A stretch of 36,238 nt of DNA from Nitrososphaerota archaeon (lineage in GTDB: Archaea > Thermoproteota > Nitrososphaeria > Nitrososphaerales > UBA57): assembly GCA_027295865.1 (NCBI GenBank), contig JAPUKB010000106.1, positions 1 to 36,238 of the forward strand, written 5' to 3'. Of the stretch, positions 9,901 through 19,415 are shown piece after piece; within the stretch, counting starts at the first letter, position 1; the number at the start of each line of letters is the position of its first letter. Below the pieces are notes generated by a model. That model made no database searches and had not been told where the DNA came from. It worked only from the letters and a program-made list of their open reading frames with translations. The position numbers and the translations under genes were made by a program.

Positions 9901-10764
9901 TTGAGCCTCCTTATCCATTCATCTTTTGGCAGACAGATCGGGAACTCAGAAGGCCAAGTCGAAGCCGATTTTGAAACAGTGGACATTAAGGTAATTGTTT
10001 ACAGGGATGGTGTTTCAGTGATAAGCCAAAACATCACCGTGATCGACATTGTTCCACAGGTAAGTGTAGGCCTACTATCGGTGGAGGCAGAGAACGTATT
10101 GGTGGGAGACGAAGTCGGCGCTCCCCTGGGATACCAGATCCGCAACCGGACAATAATAATTGACACTCTTGGTGCCACTAGTGTATTTATCACCTATCAA
10201 ACCACCCAACTGACAGATAAGGATGGACCGATCTGGAGTTTTAATCTTAGCCTCCATAATCCTGCGAGTATAATTCTTCCAGATAGATCAACGATCGTCT
10301 TTCTTAATGAGATCCCTGATTCCATTACCACTCTTCAAAACAGAACCGCCCTGTTTGTCGGAGAAGGGGATTGGCTCATAAAGTATATTCTGCCTTTACA
10401 GATCATACCAGGGCAGGGTGAAATCGATTCAGTCTCCAGATCTGAAGATCCTTTCGCATTTGTCAACAATAACCTGTTTCTCCCCGTCATTGTCGCTGCC
10501 ATTATGATTAGTGGTATTGCTATCTATATTCGCAGGTCCGGGCGGAGCCTTCGTCATGCTTCAGTGAATCTTAGACCAGAGGAAGAAGAAGTACTCAGAT
10601 TCATCAGGGAACAAGGTGGAATGGTCTTGGAGTCGGAGTTGAGGAAGAAGTTCATTCTGCCAAAGACCAGTATGTGGCGGATGGCAAAGCGACTCGAAAG
10701 AGCCGGCCTAGTCAAGATCAACAGAGTCGGCCTCCAAAATGAAATTGAACTCGTTAGGCGGTAA
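9901..10764 (+). CDS. membrane-anchored winged-helix transcription regulator (extracytoplasmic domain, one TM, cytosolic wHTH); true start possibly upstream at CTG 9868
   Basis: Extracytoplasmic beta-rich region, TM LFLPVIVAAIMISGIAIYI, then LRPEEEEVLRFIREQGGMVLESELRKKFILPKTSMWRMAKRLERAGLVKI (wHTH). Confidence 0.75.
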   Translation: MSLLIHSSFGRQIGNSEGQVEADFETVDIKVIVYRDGVSVISQNITVIDIVPQVSVGLLSVEAENVLVGDEVGAPLGYQIRNRTIIIDTLGATSVFITYQTTQLTDKDGPIWSFNLSLHNPASIILPDRSTIVFLNEIPDSITTLQNRTALFVGEGDWLIKYILPLQIIPGQGEIDSVSRSEDPFAFVNNNLFLPVIVAAIMISGIAIYIRRSGRSLRHASVNLRPEEEEVLRFIREQGGMVLESELRKKFILPKTSMWRMAKRLERAGLVKINRVGLQNEIELVRR

Positions 10765-10807
10765 GTCCCGCGAGATTTGACCACTATCTCTAATTACATG
10801 GAGACTA

Positions 10808-11182
10808 ATGCGTAGCTCATTGGGAACGAAAATTACTGGAAGGCTCGTGTTCTCCACCTATCGCACCAAGAGGGAGGCATCAAAGATTGCTCGCAAGGCT
10901 GTATCCGACAGACTTGCAGCTTGTGCTAACATCTTTCCTATATATTCAATCTATGCCTGGGAAGGGAAAATAGAGGAGGGAATCGAGGTTATGGTTCTCT
11001 ACAAAACCACCTCAACAAAACTGAGACTGTTACGACGCTATATCCGAGACTCACACGGCTATAGAGTCCCAGAAATCGTGGACCTAGAAATGAAAAGTGT
11101 CAATAGGAGTTACCTGGAGTGGCTGGTCTCCGCAACATCATCGGACTCGGGAGTACCTCAGCAACGCCACAACACCGCCTAG
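10808..11182 (+). CDS. cutA: CutA1 divalent-ion tolerance family protein
   Basis: LVFSTYRTKREASKIARKAVSDRLAACANIFPIYSIYAWEGKIEEGIEVMVLYKTTSTK...GYRVPEIVDLEM...YLEWL. Confidence 0.92.
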   Translation: MRSSLGTKITGRLVFSTYRTKREASKIARKAVSDRLAACANIFPIYSIYAWEGKIEEGIEVMVLYKTTSTKLRLLRRYIRDSHGYRVPEIVDLEMKSVNRSYLEWLVSATSSDSGVPQQRHNTA

Positions 11183-12202
11183 CGATTCTATCTGTTTGCC
11201 TGCGTCTGTGGAATTGTCCACTAAAATGGTCTTTCCCCCGAATTTCTCGACAGAGTTCAGTAGTTCAACAACTTGTTCCTCGTTTCCAGTCTCAAATATT
11301 TTGCTCGATACAAGTAGAGACTCCACCGACCCTACGGTACTTGCCTCGTTGCTCTCTTTCACAGAGAATGTTACTCTAGTATCATCCTGCGATATTCTGG
11401 CGATTGCTGTCGCCAGGAGCTCTTGAGCACTCGCGAGCGTTGTATCTTGCATAATCTGCCTCAGTTCCTTAGATCTGAGAGAGGTGAAGACGCCATCCTC
11501 CCCAGTGACATCAAGTCCATCAATTACCAAAACCTCCCGGGCAATTTCTTTGTCTGCTCCCTCTATGAAATTAGCTAAAGCTTTCTTTACTTCACCGGGG
11601 CCGACACAGACTATCTTTACACCCTTTTCGTAGATATTTTTTATCGAATTCGTAATCCTAGCAAGATACGCCTGAATGGATACATTCTTGGTTGTGTATA
11701 GTTTTCCTCCTAGGCCCGAGTTAATCGTGGGGAAGATCTTCAAGTGAGTGCCTATCACCTTCCCGATCCCAGCTTCTCTTCTGTCTAGGGCCACTATTAT
11801 GATTCTGTCTATTGGAGACGAGCTCTTCTTCAGAAGGCTCATGTGAAAGTCGGGAAATACATCCTTTCTTAGCGCAAATGTGTTTCCTAGTGAGAGTGTG
11901 AATGAGTGCCGCGAAGATTTTGTGACGAAATTCTCCGAAACATCAAGAATCTTGCCCGAGACCCTAAGGCGGTCAATGCTGCTGTCCAGCTTAACCTTCT
12001 CAACCTCTATGCTCAGCCTTACCCTAATTCTTTCCCCTTTATCCGGTCTTGCGAAGTCGTTGTTTTCCTTGATGACCCTGCTTGTATCTCCCGTAAGGAT
12101 ATCATCTGGTGAAATTATTCTCCTAAGCGTCCAAAGGTCTTCAGGACTTTCTGGTGTGATTGTGGCTAGTCCTGGCCTTCTTTGGAGCCGATGGATTCGC
12201 AT
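11138..12202 (-). CDS. pelA: Pelota / aPelota ribosome rescue protein
   Basis: N-terminal EDLWTLRRIISPDDILTGDTSRVIK; central and C-terminal FSVKESNEASTVGSVESLLVSSKIF and GKTILVDNSTDAGKQIESLGGVVALLRY. Confidence 0.9.
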   Translation of the reverse strand: MRIHRLQRRPGLATITPESPEDLWTLRRIISPDDILTGDTSRVIKENNDFARPDKGERIRVRLSIEVEKVKLDSSIDRLRVSGKILDVSENFVTKSSRHSFTLSLGNTFALRKDVFPDFHMSLLKKSSSPIDRIIIVALDRREAGIGKVIGTHLKIFPTINSGLGGKLYTTKNVSIQAYLARITNSIKNIYEKGVKIVCVGPGEVKKALANFIEGADKEIAREVLVIDGLDVTGEDGVFTSLRSKELRQIMQDTTLASAQELLATAIARISQDDTRVTFSVKESNEASTVGSVESLLVSSKIFETGNEEQVVELLNSVEKFGGKTILVDNSTDAGKQIESLGGVVALLRYSRVR

Positions 12203-12220
12203 AACTGCTTGGATAAATCC

Positions 12221-13375
12221 CTATTCCAGACCAATCTCATGGAAGGTTGCCATCACGAAGGAAGCTGGAGCCCCTTTGATCTCACCAGTTCGGTGGCCCA
12301 CGATTCCTATAACTCCAGAATTGCTTGCTGCATCGATGAGTCTCTGAGTAATTATTCCATCAAATACTACATACTTTGCATCCTTGGTCGATTCAAGGTT
12401 CTTCACCAGCTCACTAACGGGGATCCTGTTTATCTCAATAATCGATTTATCCAGAATTACTGCCTCTAGAGTTCCATCAATTTTTGGAAATATTTCTTTT
12501 GTCTTCGAATTTAGCTCATCGGGAATCTTCCTTCTAACTTCTTCTTTCCGGACCTTCTCCTCTCTCACCGGCTTGGGGTGTTCCCTTTGTCTGACTATTG
12601 CAAGTGCTTCCACAGGCGAGAGCTCCTCTACCTCCTTCCCTGCCGGCGCTCGAAGAACTCTCTCAAGCTTTACCACCTGTTGCAATTCCCGTAGAATCAG
12701 GTCACCCCCTCTGTCCCCGTCCAGAAAAGCTGATAGTTTCTTCTCCTTTCCCAGTCTAATTATCGAATCTGGGATATTTGTGCCCTCAACAGCCACGACG
12801 TTCTCGATCCCTGCCTTTAAGAGGACGATAACATCTGCACGGCCCTCAACGATAAGGACACGGTCAGAGGAGAACACTCCCGGCCCTGCGGGAAGATCCT
12901 CCTTGCCATATGTCACCAGTCGTGCTCTCCTCCCTGACTCCATTACATCCTTTAGGACATCTTCCCCTTCGCTAAGTGACTTTGACGACCATTGCTTCAT
13001 TATACTTTTGGCGCGATCTACGATGGCCTTTCTCTTCGACGCTCTTACGTCGTCAATTGAGGAAAGTTTGAAGTGAGCCTGGCATGGCCCGACCTTCTCA
13101 ACACCTTCTACAGCGGCAGCAATGAGGGAGGCGGTAGAGATGTCAGTGCTCATCGGGATGATAACATCTCCACCAGTCTTCCCGTTCCTCGAGACAAGGT
13201 TTATTTCGATCCTGCCGACTTTCCAACTCTTCTGAAGCTCGTTCAGATTCATGTCTGGCCCAAAAAGACCCTCAGTTTGTCCGAAGATCGCCCCGATCAG
13301 ATCGGCCTTGTCGACTACACCATCAATATCGAACTTCAGTATTACGTGATATTTTACTATCCCTTGGTCTGGCAA
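12221..13375 (-). CDS. dnaG: DnaG-like primase (Toprim), TTG start
   Basis: VKYHVILKFDIDGVVDKADLIGAIFGQTEGLFGPDMNLNELQKSWKVGRIEI and Toprim VLIVEGRADVIVLLKAGIENVVAVEG...AFLDGDRGGDLILREL. Confidence 0.94.
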   Translation of the reverse strand: MPDQGIVKYHVILKFDIDGVVDKADLIGAIFGQTEGLFGPDMNLNELQKSWKVGRIEINLVSRNGKTGGDVIIPMSTDISTASLIAAAVEGVEKVGPCQAHFKLSSIDDVRASKRKAIVDRAKSIMKQWSSKSLSEGEDVLKDVMESGRRARLVTYGKEDLPAGPGVFSSDRVLIVEGRADVIVLLKAGIENVVAVEGTNIPDSIIRLGKEKKLSAFLDGDRGGDLILRELQQVVKLERVLRAPAGKEVEELSPVEALAIVRQREHPKPVREEKVRKEEVRRKIPDELNSKTKEIFPKIDGTLEAVILDKSIIEINRIPVSELVKNLESTKDAKYVVFDGIITQRLIDAASNSGVIGIVGHRTGEIKGAPASFVMATFHEIGLE

Positions 13376-13490
13376 ACACTAAATCACCGGTTACAAATCC
13401 ATCAGTCAATCGTAATCACGATCATGGACAAACGTACCAAATATAAGCCTTCCAACTCTATTCGCCGAATTTTGAAGCCATGAAAGGCTG

Positions 13491-14507
13491 TTAGCCCTTG
13501 ATAATAGCCCTAAGATCGTTCAGCTTAACTTTCATCCCGAACCTGTCCTCCTGAGTCCTCATGGTTTGATACGTGTTCCACATCAACCTCGCATGCCTCA
13601 ACGTACTCAGTTCATCATTGATTTTCAATTTGATTAACCTATACACGTCATGGAAGACCTTGAATTTTTTCAGGACGCTAACCTCATACTGTGGGATAGC
13701 CTCCAGATTCTCGACCAACAATTCGGCGCAATGGAGAGAGGGTATGATGCCCTCCCCCAAGATTGGAAACACGGTTCCGATCGACTCTCCCACGCCTACC
13801 ACGTTACCCTGAGAAAAAGGCTGGCACAGGAATGGTGAGGATAGCCTGACCGGTCGCCCTATTTTCTTTTTAATGGTTCCACCATGCTCGCTGTTAAATG
13901 CATCCAGAACATCGTTATGCTTCCTGAAATAATCTCCTGCACCGACATAGGCTACATGGTCACCCAAGGGAAAATACCAAAAGTATCCACTGTTACGCGG
14001 GAATGGTTTTACGAAGAAATCGTTGTACGGGGTCATTCCATGTTCGTGATAATCTATCATGTACTCCACACATGGAACAAGCATCTGTTCCTTGATTCTT
14101 GGCAGGAGAGCTCTCTGTAGGCTGGTTGCATCTATGACCAAATCATACTTTGAGTAGGGGAAGGTCTCTCTAGAAACCCTGACTCCATAATTGGCGTTCT
14201 TCCCCTTTGTCAGGTCAAGTTCCAATTGGTGTTTGTCATAAGCGGCCAAGCCCTTGAGTGGGATTTCTAGTGTTTTCTGCGAGAGCTCGATCTGCAGCGT
14301 TCCTCCATCAAATAAAACATAACCCGAGAATTCTACACCGATTCTCGAAAAGATTGAGGAAAGTTCCACCTTCGAACTGCCCCACGCACATACCGCATCG
14401 AATTGTCCTTCTTGTTGCATCTCATAACCGACGACATCATGGTCTTTACTCAAAACATTGAGAAGGTAAGATCCTGCAACGCCTAGACCAACGATCGCGA
14501 TCTTCAT
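13491..14507 (-). CDS. geranylgeranyl reductase-like FAD-dependent oxidoreductase
   Basis: MKIAIVGLGVAGSYLLNVLSKDHDVVGYE Rossmann motif; GYFWYFPLGDHVAYVGAG and GVGESIGTVFPILGEGIIPSLHCAELL are typical of the GGR family. ATG near 14507 preferred over 14612, which overlaps the divergent malic enzyme start. Confidence 0.85.
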   Translation of the reverse strand: MKIAIVGLGVAGSYLLNVLSKDHDVVGYEMQQEGQFDAVCAWGSSKVELSSIFSRIGVEFSGYVLFDGGTLQIELSQKTLEIPLKGLAAYDKHQLELDLTKGKNANYGVRVSRETFPYSKYDLVIDATSLQRALLPRIKEQMLVPCVEYMIDYHEHGMTPYNDFFVKPFPRNSGYFWYFPLGDHVAYVGAGDYFRKHNDVLDAFNSEHGGTIKKKIGRPVRLSSPFLCQPFSQGNVVGVGESIGTVFPILGEGIIPSLHCAELLVENLEAIPQYEVSVLKKFKVFHDVYRLIKLKINDELSTLRHARLMWNTYQTMRTQEDRFGMKVKLNDLRAIIKG

Positions 14508-14598
14508 GTTGCTTTCCTTTTCTTTTAAGGCCCCTTTAAGGCATTTCCCCCTTGGCAACCTAAGATAAATATCCTGTTCTGTCCAGCCTGATCCATAC

Positions 14599-15939
14599 AT
14601 GATCGACGACAAGACTAGAGAACTAAACCTGGAGAGAGCGGAACTTCCAGGTAAGAGAGCGATGAAGCTTCACCCAATCTATAAGGGTAAAATAGAGATA
14701 GTTCCAAAGTGCCCAATTAGCTCGTTTGACGACTTCGCGGTATGGTACACGCCAGGTGTAGCAGAACCTTGTCTTGCGATAAAATCAGAACCGGATTCTG
14801 TTTTTGACTATACCAATAAGGGAAATTCAATAGCGATCATTAGCGATGGTTCAAGAGTCCTAGGCCTCGGAGACATAGGGCCTAAAGCCGGCCTTCCAGT
14901 AATGGAAGGCAAATCCTTGCTCTTCAAGTATTTGGGAGGAGTCGATGCGGTTCCGATCATGTTGGATACTAAGGACAAGGATGAGATTGTGAGGACATGC
15001 AAGATTCTGGCTCCATCGTTTGGAGGGATAAATCTTGAAGACATAGAAAGTCCTAAGTGTTTCGCGATCCTCGACGAGCTGCGGGACTCACTCGGCATTC
15101 CTGTCTGGCACGATGACCAGCAAGGGACTGCCGCTGTAGTCTTGGCAGGTCTCATAAACTCTGCTAAGATTGTTGGAAAGAAACTTTCGGACATGCGAAT
15201 AACCTTGGTCGGCAGCGGCGCAGCAAATGTAGTCTTGATAAGACTCCTCAGAATGGAGGGAGTCGATCCTCGGATGATGATTGTCGTCGATAGTAAGGGG
15301 ATAATCAACAGGAGACGGGGAGATCTTGAGTCAGATCCTGTTAAATGGCCACTGGCTCTGGATACAAATGAAGAACAAAGAGGCGGTACAATCGAAGAGT
15401 CACTAAAGGATAGTGATGCTTGTGTCGCCCTTTCGCGCTCCGGGCCGGGTGTAATCAAAACAGAATGGATAGCCCGAATGGCGGATAACGCCATCGTCTT
15501 CGCGTGTGCAAATCCAATCCCCGAGATCTGGCCCTGGGAAGCAAAGGAAGGAGGCGCCAAAATCGTTGCCACTGGAAGATCTGATCTGCCCAATCAGGCA
15601 AATAATTCCCTTGGATTTCCAGGCATTTTCAGAGGGGCCCTTGACGTTAGGGCAACAACGATTACAGACGGTATGTGCATAGCTGCTTCCCATGAGCTCG
15701 CATCGGTTGCGAGAGACGGTAATTTTAACGAGGAGAGAATCCTCCCTACAATGGAGGAAGAAGATCTTTACCCCAGAGAGTCCGTCGCGGTCGGCATTAA
15801 AGCCATCGAGGAGAAGGTAGCGACGATCCACAAGAGTCGAGAGGAGTTGTTCTCTACTGCATCCTCTGTCATCAAGAGAGCTAGAAATCTCCATAAGTCC
15901 ATGCTGTCGTCTGGCTTTATCGAACCACCTCCACCATAG
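14599..15939 (+). CDS. NAD(P)-dependent malic enzyme
   Basis: KIEIVPKCPISSFDDFAVWYTPGVAEPCLAI, VFDYTNKGNSIAIISDGSRVLGLGDIGPKAGLPVMEGK, PVWHDDQQGTAAVVLAGLINS. Confidence 0.96.
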   Translation: MIDDKTRELNLERAELPGKRAMKLHPIYKGKIEIVPKCPISSFDDFAVWYTPGVAEPCLAIKSEPDSVFDYTNKGNSIAIISDGSRVLGLGDIGPKAGLPVMEGKSLLFKYLGGVDAVPIMLDTKDKDEIVRTCKILAPSFGGINLEDIESPKCFAILDELRDSLGIPVWHDDQQGTAAVVLAGLINSAKIVGKKLSDMRITLVGSGAANVVLIRLLRMEGVDPRMMIVVDSKGIINRRRGDLESDPVKWPLALDTNEEQRGGTIEESLKDSDACVALSRSGPGVIKTEWIARMADNAIVFACANPIPEIWPWEAKEGGAKIVATGRSDLPNQANNSLGFPGIFRGALDVRATTITDGMCIAASHELASVARDGNFNEERILPTMEEEDLYPRESVAVGIKAIEEKVATIHKSREELFSTASSVIKRARNLHKSMLSSGFIEPPPP

Positions 15940-15996
15940 ATGCTAAAAGATCTCACAAGGGGGCTTAAGCGACTTTCTTCTTAAACGAGCTTCGAC

Positions 15997-16368
15997 TTGA
16001 TTGAGTACAAGGCAGCCACTGATATCCGTGAAAAAGCGATTTCCATAATCTCAAAGCTGGGGTTCGATCACATAGACCAAGAACGACTTTATTTTTTCAG
16101 GAGTTTCGGCTCGAGGTCTAGATACACTCGGGCAAGAATACATGGTATTGCCAAAGTGTGGAACGAGGTATTACATTCTGGCCCACGTTATCTTATAGAG
16201 GTTGTTTCAGAGAAATTTGATAACCTGACATCTCACGAGAAAGAGAAGATCATAATCCATGAGCTCCTGCACATCCCCCGTGGTTTCACCGGAGGGTTTG
16301 TCACTCATGGTAAAGCGGTCTCCGACAGTAGAATCGAGAATCTTCACAGAGCATTCTGCACTAAGTAG
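15997..16368 (+). CDS. putative metallopeptidase (HExxH; PF18894-like)
   Basis: HGIAKVWNEV...LTSHEKEKIIIHELLHIPRGFTGGFVTHG: HELLH zinc-peptidase motif; TTG start. Confidence 0.75.
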   Translation: MIEYKAATDIREKAISIISKLGFDHIDQERLYFFRSFGSRSRYTRARIHGIAKVWNEVLHSGPRYLIEVVSEKFDNLTSHEKEKIIIHELLHIPRGFTGGFVTHGKAVSDSRIENLHRAFCTK

Positions 16369-17389
16369 CCCGTCTCCTCAAGGCCTTTCTGCGTTTCTGC
16401 TTCACCTTTGGATCCCGTGCAAGCTCCCTTCCTAAGAGATTTAGGAATTTCTCCATCTTCTCTACCGGTATCCTAGCCCCACTCGCCCTGGTATGGCCTC
16501 CCCCCATTCCGCCGAGAGTCTTAGTTATCTTAGATACGATCTCTCCCAGTTCGAACTCGGAGTCGTATCGTTCCCTCAAAGAAATCTCAACCATCCCGCT
16601 CACACTGTTCTCTCGATATGCAAAGGCTACAGGAACGGCGAAAATCCCTAGCAAGAGGTTCGCAACTAGTCCTAATGTAACCTTTTCAGACTTGAAATAT
16701 GCAAAGTTCTTTAGCTGTACCCCCTCTTTCTCCACCAAATCTAGCATGTCTTTCATGCGAGCCGCCTGCCTAGTTGCAAGTTTAGGGACTCCCTCGATCT
16801 CATGTGGAAATTTGAGTGACTGGAATGCATTCACAATCCGGTTTGAGAATGATACTCTATTTCTCTCGTGTGACATGGCGTATGAGAGCATCGTCGACTC
16901 CAGGAGTATCAGCTGGCGGTCAGAAGACCCTATAAGCTGCTTCGCTATAGGCTGATTATCGAGATAGTCCGTGACCGCCGCATAGCAAGCTATGAATGCG
17001 GCTCGACGCGGGAGCTCGTTCCTGAAATGTTGATAGGTTAAGACCCCGGCACATTCTTCCCTAGAATGGACCAGGTGGACTCCCGCCGCCTTTATTCGCT
17101 TCGAGGTTTTCCCGTCAAGAGGATGGTGATCGATGTAAGTAACCTTCCCACCTCCTTTTACTATTCTTCGAGTTTCAAGAACAAAGTCGTCAATTATGCT
17201 TTGATTCATTCCAAGGTCGCAAACGTACAGATTGGTTTCAGAGTTAAGGCTCCTGAGGATTTCGATCAATTCGTCGTAATTGGCAAGAAATACATCGGCC
17301 CCAGTTGCCAGTTTTACAAGCGAAGCTGACGCGATTCCGTCAACATCCTGCGCATGTGCGACACATACGGTCCTGGTTTTTCCCGGCAT
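16361..17389 (-). CDS. DHH/DHHA1 family phosphoesterase (RecJ-like)
   Basis: HAQDVDGIASAS, YIDHHP (DHH motif), C-terminal GGMGGGHTRASGARIP (DHHA1). Confidence 0.9.
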   Translation of the reverse strand: MPGKTRTVCVAHAQDVDGIASASLVKLATGADVFLANYDELIEILRSLNSETNLYVCDLGMNQSIIDDFVLETRRIVKGGGKVTYIDHHPLDGKTSKRIKAAGVHLVHSREECAGVLTYQHFRNELPRRAAFIACYAAVTDYLDNQPIAKQLIGSSDRQLILLESTMLSYAMSHERNRVSFSNRIVNAFQSLKFPHEIEGVPKLATRQAARMKDMLDLVEKEGVQLKNFAYFKSEKVTLGLVANLLLGIFAVPVAFAYRENSVSGMVEISLRERYDSEFELGEIVSKITKTLGGMGGGHTRASGARIPVEKMEKFLNLLGRELARDPKVKQKRRKALRRRAT

Positions 17390-17458
17390 CTTAATCTCCC
17401 CGATCCATTTTCATTCTCTTTATTTAGGTTGATATGTGCAATGGGTCACTGACCCCAA

Positions 17459-17917
17459 ATGACTGCTACCGGCAAGATCTGCCCAAGGTGTGGCACGAAC
17501 AATGTCGAAGAGGCAGATTTCTGCATTAAGTGTGGGTTGAAAATTAGGTCTAGCGGAGAATCTCCGAATCATGAATCACTCGTTTATCTGCATATTCTCG
17601 GATCTTCATACCTTCTCTTTACAGCTCTTCTGAATAGACTAGTTCTTCCTTTGTTCTCGGCGGGTAGTGCTGGTCTGATAATCTACATTCTCCTTTACAT
17701 CATTCCCATTATTTCTGGCTTCTATGTGGCCTATGAAGTGAGTCGCAAGAGGACAAATCGAGCAGTCATTGCCATCTCTCTCTGGACGGCCGCTATGGGT
17801 GTCATTGGGACAGGCTGGCTTTTCGTTATAGGTCTGGAGCTAGGAGCTATAATTGGGCCTGCCTGGCTCATTTTTCTAGCTTCCGCGATCAAAACCACCT
17901 ACCTCATCAGGCGATAA
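17459..17917 (+). CDS. zinc-ribbon membrane protein
   Basis: CPRCGTNNVEEADFCIKCG zinc ribbon followed by about four predicted TM segments. Confidence 0.75.
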   Translation: MTATGKICPRCGTNNVEEADFCIKCGLKIRSSGESPNHESLVYLHILGSSYLLFTALLNRLVLPLFSAGSAGLIIYILLYIIPIISGFYVAYEVSRKRTNRAVIAISLWTAAMGVIGTGWLFVIGLELGAIIGPAWLIFLASAIKTTYLIRR

Positions 17918-17963
17918 GGAATGTCGGCGCAAAGAATCCTGCACACGAAGATATCGATGTACA

Positions 17964-19415
17964 ATGCCTGAAATTAGGAAGCTTTTAGACGACATAATGG
18001 CCAGAAGGAATGGTACCACTGAACCCGAGCTCTTAGGATTGATGAATGATAAGAAAAGCAAGGTTGGTGGAGGTTATCTCACCGATCAAGGAGCTCTGTT
18101 CTTAGTGGCGTCAGATCTCGGGATCACTCTTGACTATTCTAATACTCAGAAACTAGCGCTAAAAGATCTTTTTGTTGGAGCCAATGAGGTGACGGTGATC
18201 GGCCGAATCCTTTCCATTTATCCCCTCAAAGTTTATGACAAGAAAAACGGTTCCAGGGGGAAACTGAGGCGGCTCTGGCTTTTCGACGGAGAGGAACGGG
18301 CTAGGGTAACCCTATGGGATGAGAAGGCTGATCTCGTTGAGTCTGATTCATTAGAACCTGACATGGCAATAAGGATCAAGAAGGGCTCTGTTAAGGCTGG
18401 ATTGGACGGTTCGCCTGTTCTAAATGTTGGTTCAAGAGGAACCGTAGAGACCATTGATTATGTAGAAGGAGGAAACCTCTCAACCTTATCAGATGTTCGA
18501 CTAATGCCAAAGGATGTAACTCAGCTTAGAAAGGGACTTGTAATCGAATGCATTGTCAGGAGCCAGCCTAAGTACTCGGAGTTTCAAAGAAGCGACGGAA
18601 CTACTGGAAGTCTTACGCAGTTCATGATCGGCGATCCCAAAACTAACACTGAAACGAGGGTCGTGATATGGGATTACCAGGGGAAGGATCTAATGCAGAT
18701 TCCAGTGAATTCGAAGATGTCACTTCTAAATGTGAAATCCAAAATTCTCCCGCGCGGAGGCATCGAGCTCCACGGAGACTCTGGGACGAACTTCAAGGTC
18801 ATTGAGGTCGGAAGGAAAATCAATGTCGATCGGGGGAAGGAAATCAAGCTCACTGGAAAGATTCTCACTTGGGGTATGCCTCGCACTGCAAGGTCGGGTG
18901 TTCCATCAATCCAAGCGCTAATGATCAGCACCGAGTACAAACTATTCAATCTAATCTTGCTTGGAAAGGCGGCCGAACGCGCACCTTTTCTGAAGCCAGA
19001 GTCGATGATCGAACTTACTGGAAGGCAAGTTGAGGAGCTTAAAGTGATCTGTGACAATGATCTTCAGATACGAGAAGCTGGTGAATTGCCCAGCCTTGGA
19101 GATGTCAAGATCTCTAAGATAGATCAGCTTGATGACGAGACCCTTCCTGTCTTTGCAGACGTGATTGCCTTATCATCAACAAGCGTAACCGATATCACGA
19201 CAAAAGACGGAGAAAGTGTAACCCGTGCCGAAATACTAGTCGGGGATGAGACCGGGGAGATTAGAGTGACTGCCTGGCGAGAAGACATCAAGCTAATCGA
19301 AGGGATTCAGCCTGGGCAGAGACTGAAACTCAAAGGCCTTCAAGTTCGTCGTGGGGAAGATAGAGTACCAGCTTTGACCACAAAGGCATACTCCGCAGTG
19401 ATCTGGGAAAGCTAG
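17964..19415 (+). CDS. rpa: replication protein A-like ssDNA-binding protein (multiple OB folds)
   Basis: OB-fold repeats such as VTVIGRILSIYPLKVYDKKNGSRGKLRRLWLFDGEERARVTLWDEKADLV and TRAEILVGDETGEIRVTAWRED. Confidence 0.87.
   Translation: MPEIRKLLDDIMARRNGTTEPELLGLMNDKKSKVGGGYLTDQGALFLVASDLGITLDYSNTQKLALKDLFVGANEVTVIGRILSIYPLKVYDKKNGSRGKLRRLWLFDGEERARVTLWDEKADLVESDSLEPDMAIRIKKGSVKAGLDGSPVLNVGSRGTVETIDYVEGGNLSTLSDVRLMPKDVTQLRKGLVIECIVRSQPKYSEFQRSDGTTGSLTQFMIGDPKTNTETRVVIWDYQGKDLMQIPVNSKMSLLNVKSKILPRGGIELHGDSGTNFKVIEVGRKINVDRGKEIKLTGKILTWGMPRTARSGVPSIQALMISTEYKLFNLILLGKAAERAPFLKPESMIELTGRQVEELKVICDNDLQIREAGELPSLGDVKISKIDQLDDETLPVFADVIALSSTSVTDITTKDGESVTRAEILVGDETGEIRVTAWREDIKLIEGIQPGQRLKLKGLQVRRGEDRVPALTTKAYSAVIWES

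Noticed and set aside
12384-13076. 230-aa plus-strand ORF
   Set aside because: Fully antisense to dnaG, Ser/Thr-rich low-complexity translation typical of shadow ORFs.
13073-13483. 136-aa plus-strand ORF overlapping the dnaG 5' end
   Set aside because: Mostly antisense to dnaG; only the last ~100 nt are intergenic, no convincing promoter or domain.
14808-15593. 261-aa minus-strand ORF
   Set aside because: Antisense to the malic enzyme; Ser/Pro-rich shadow translation with no domain.
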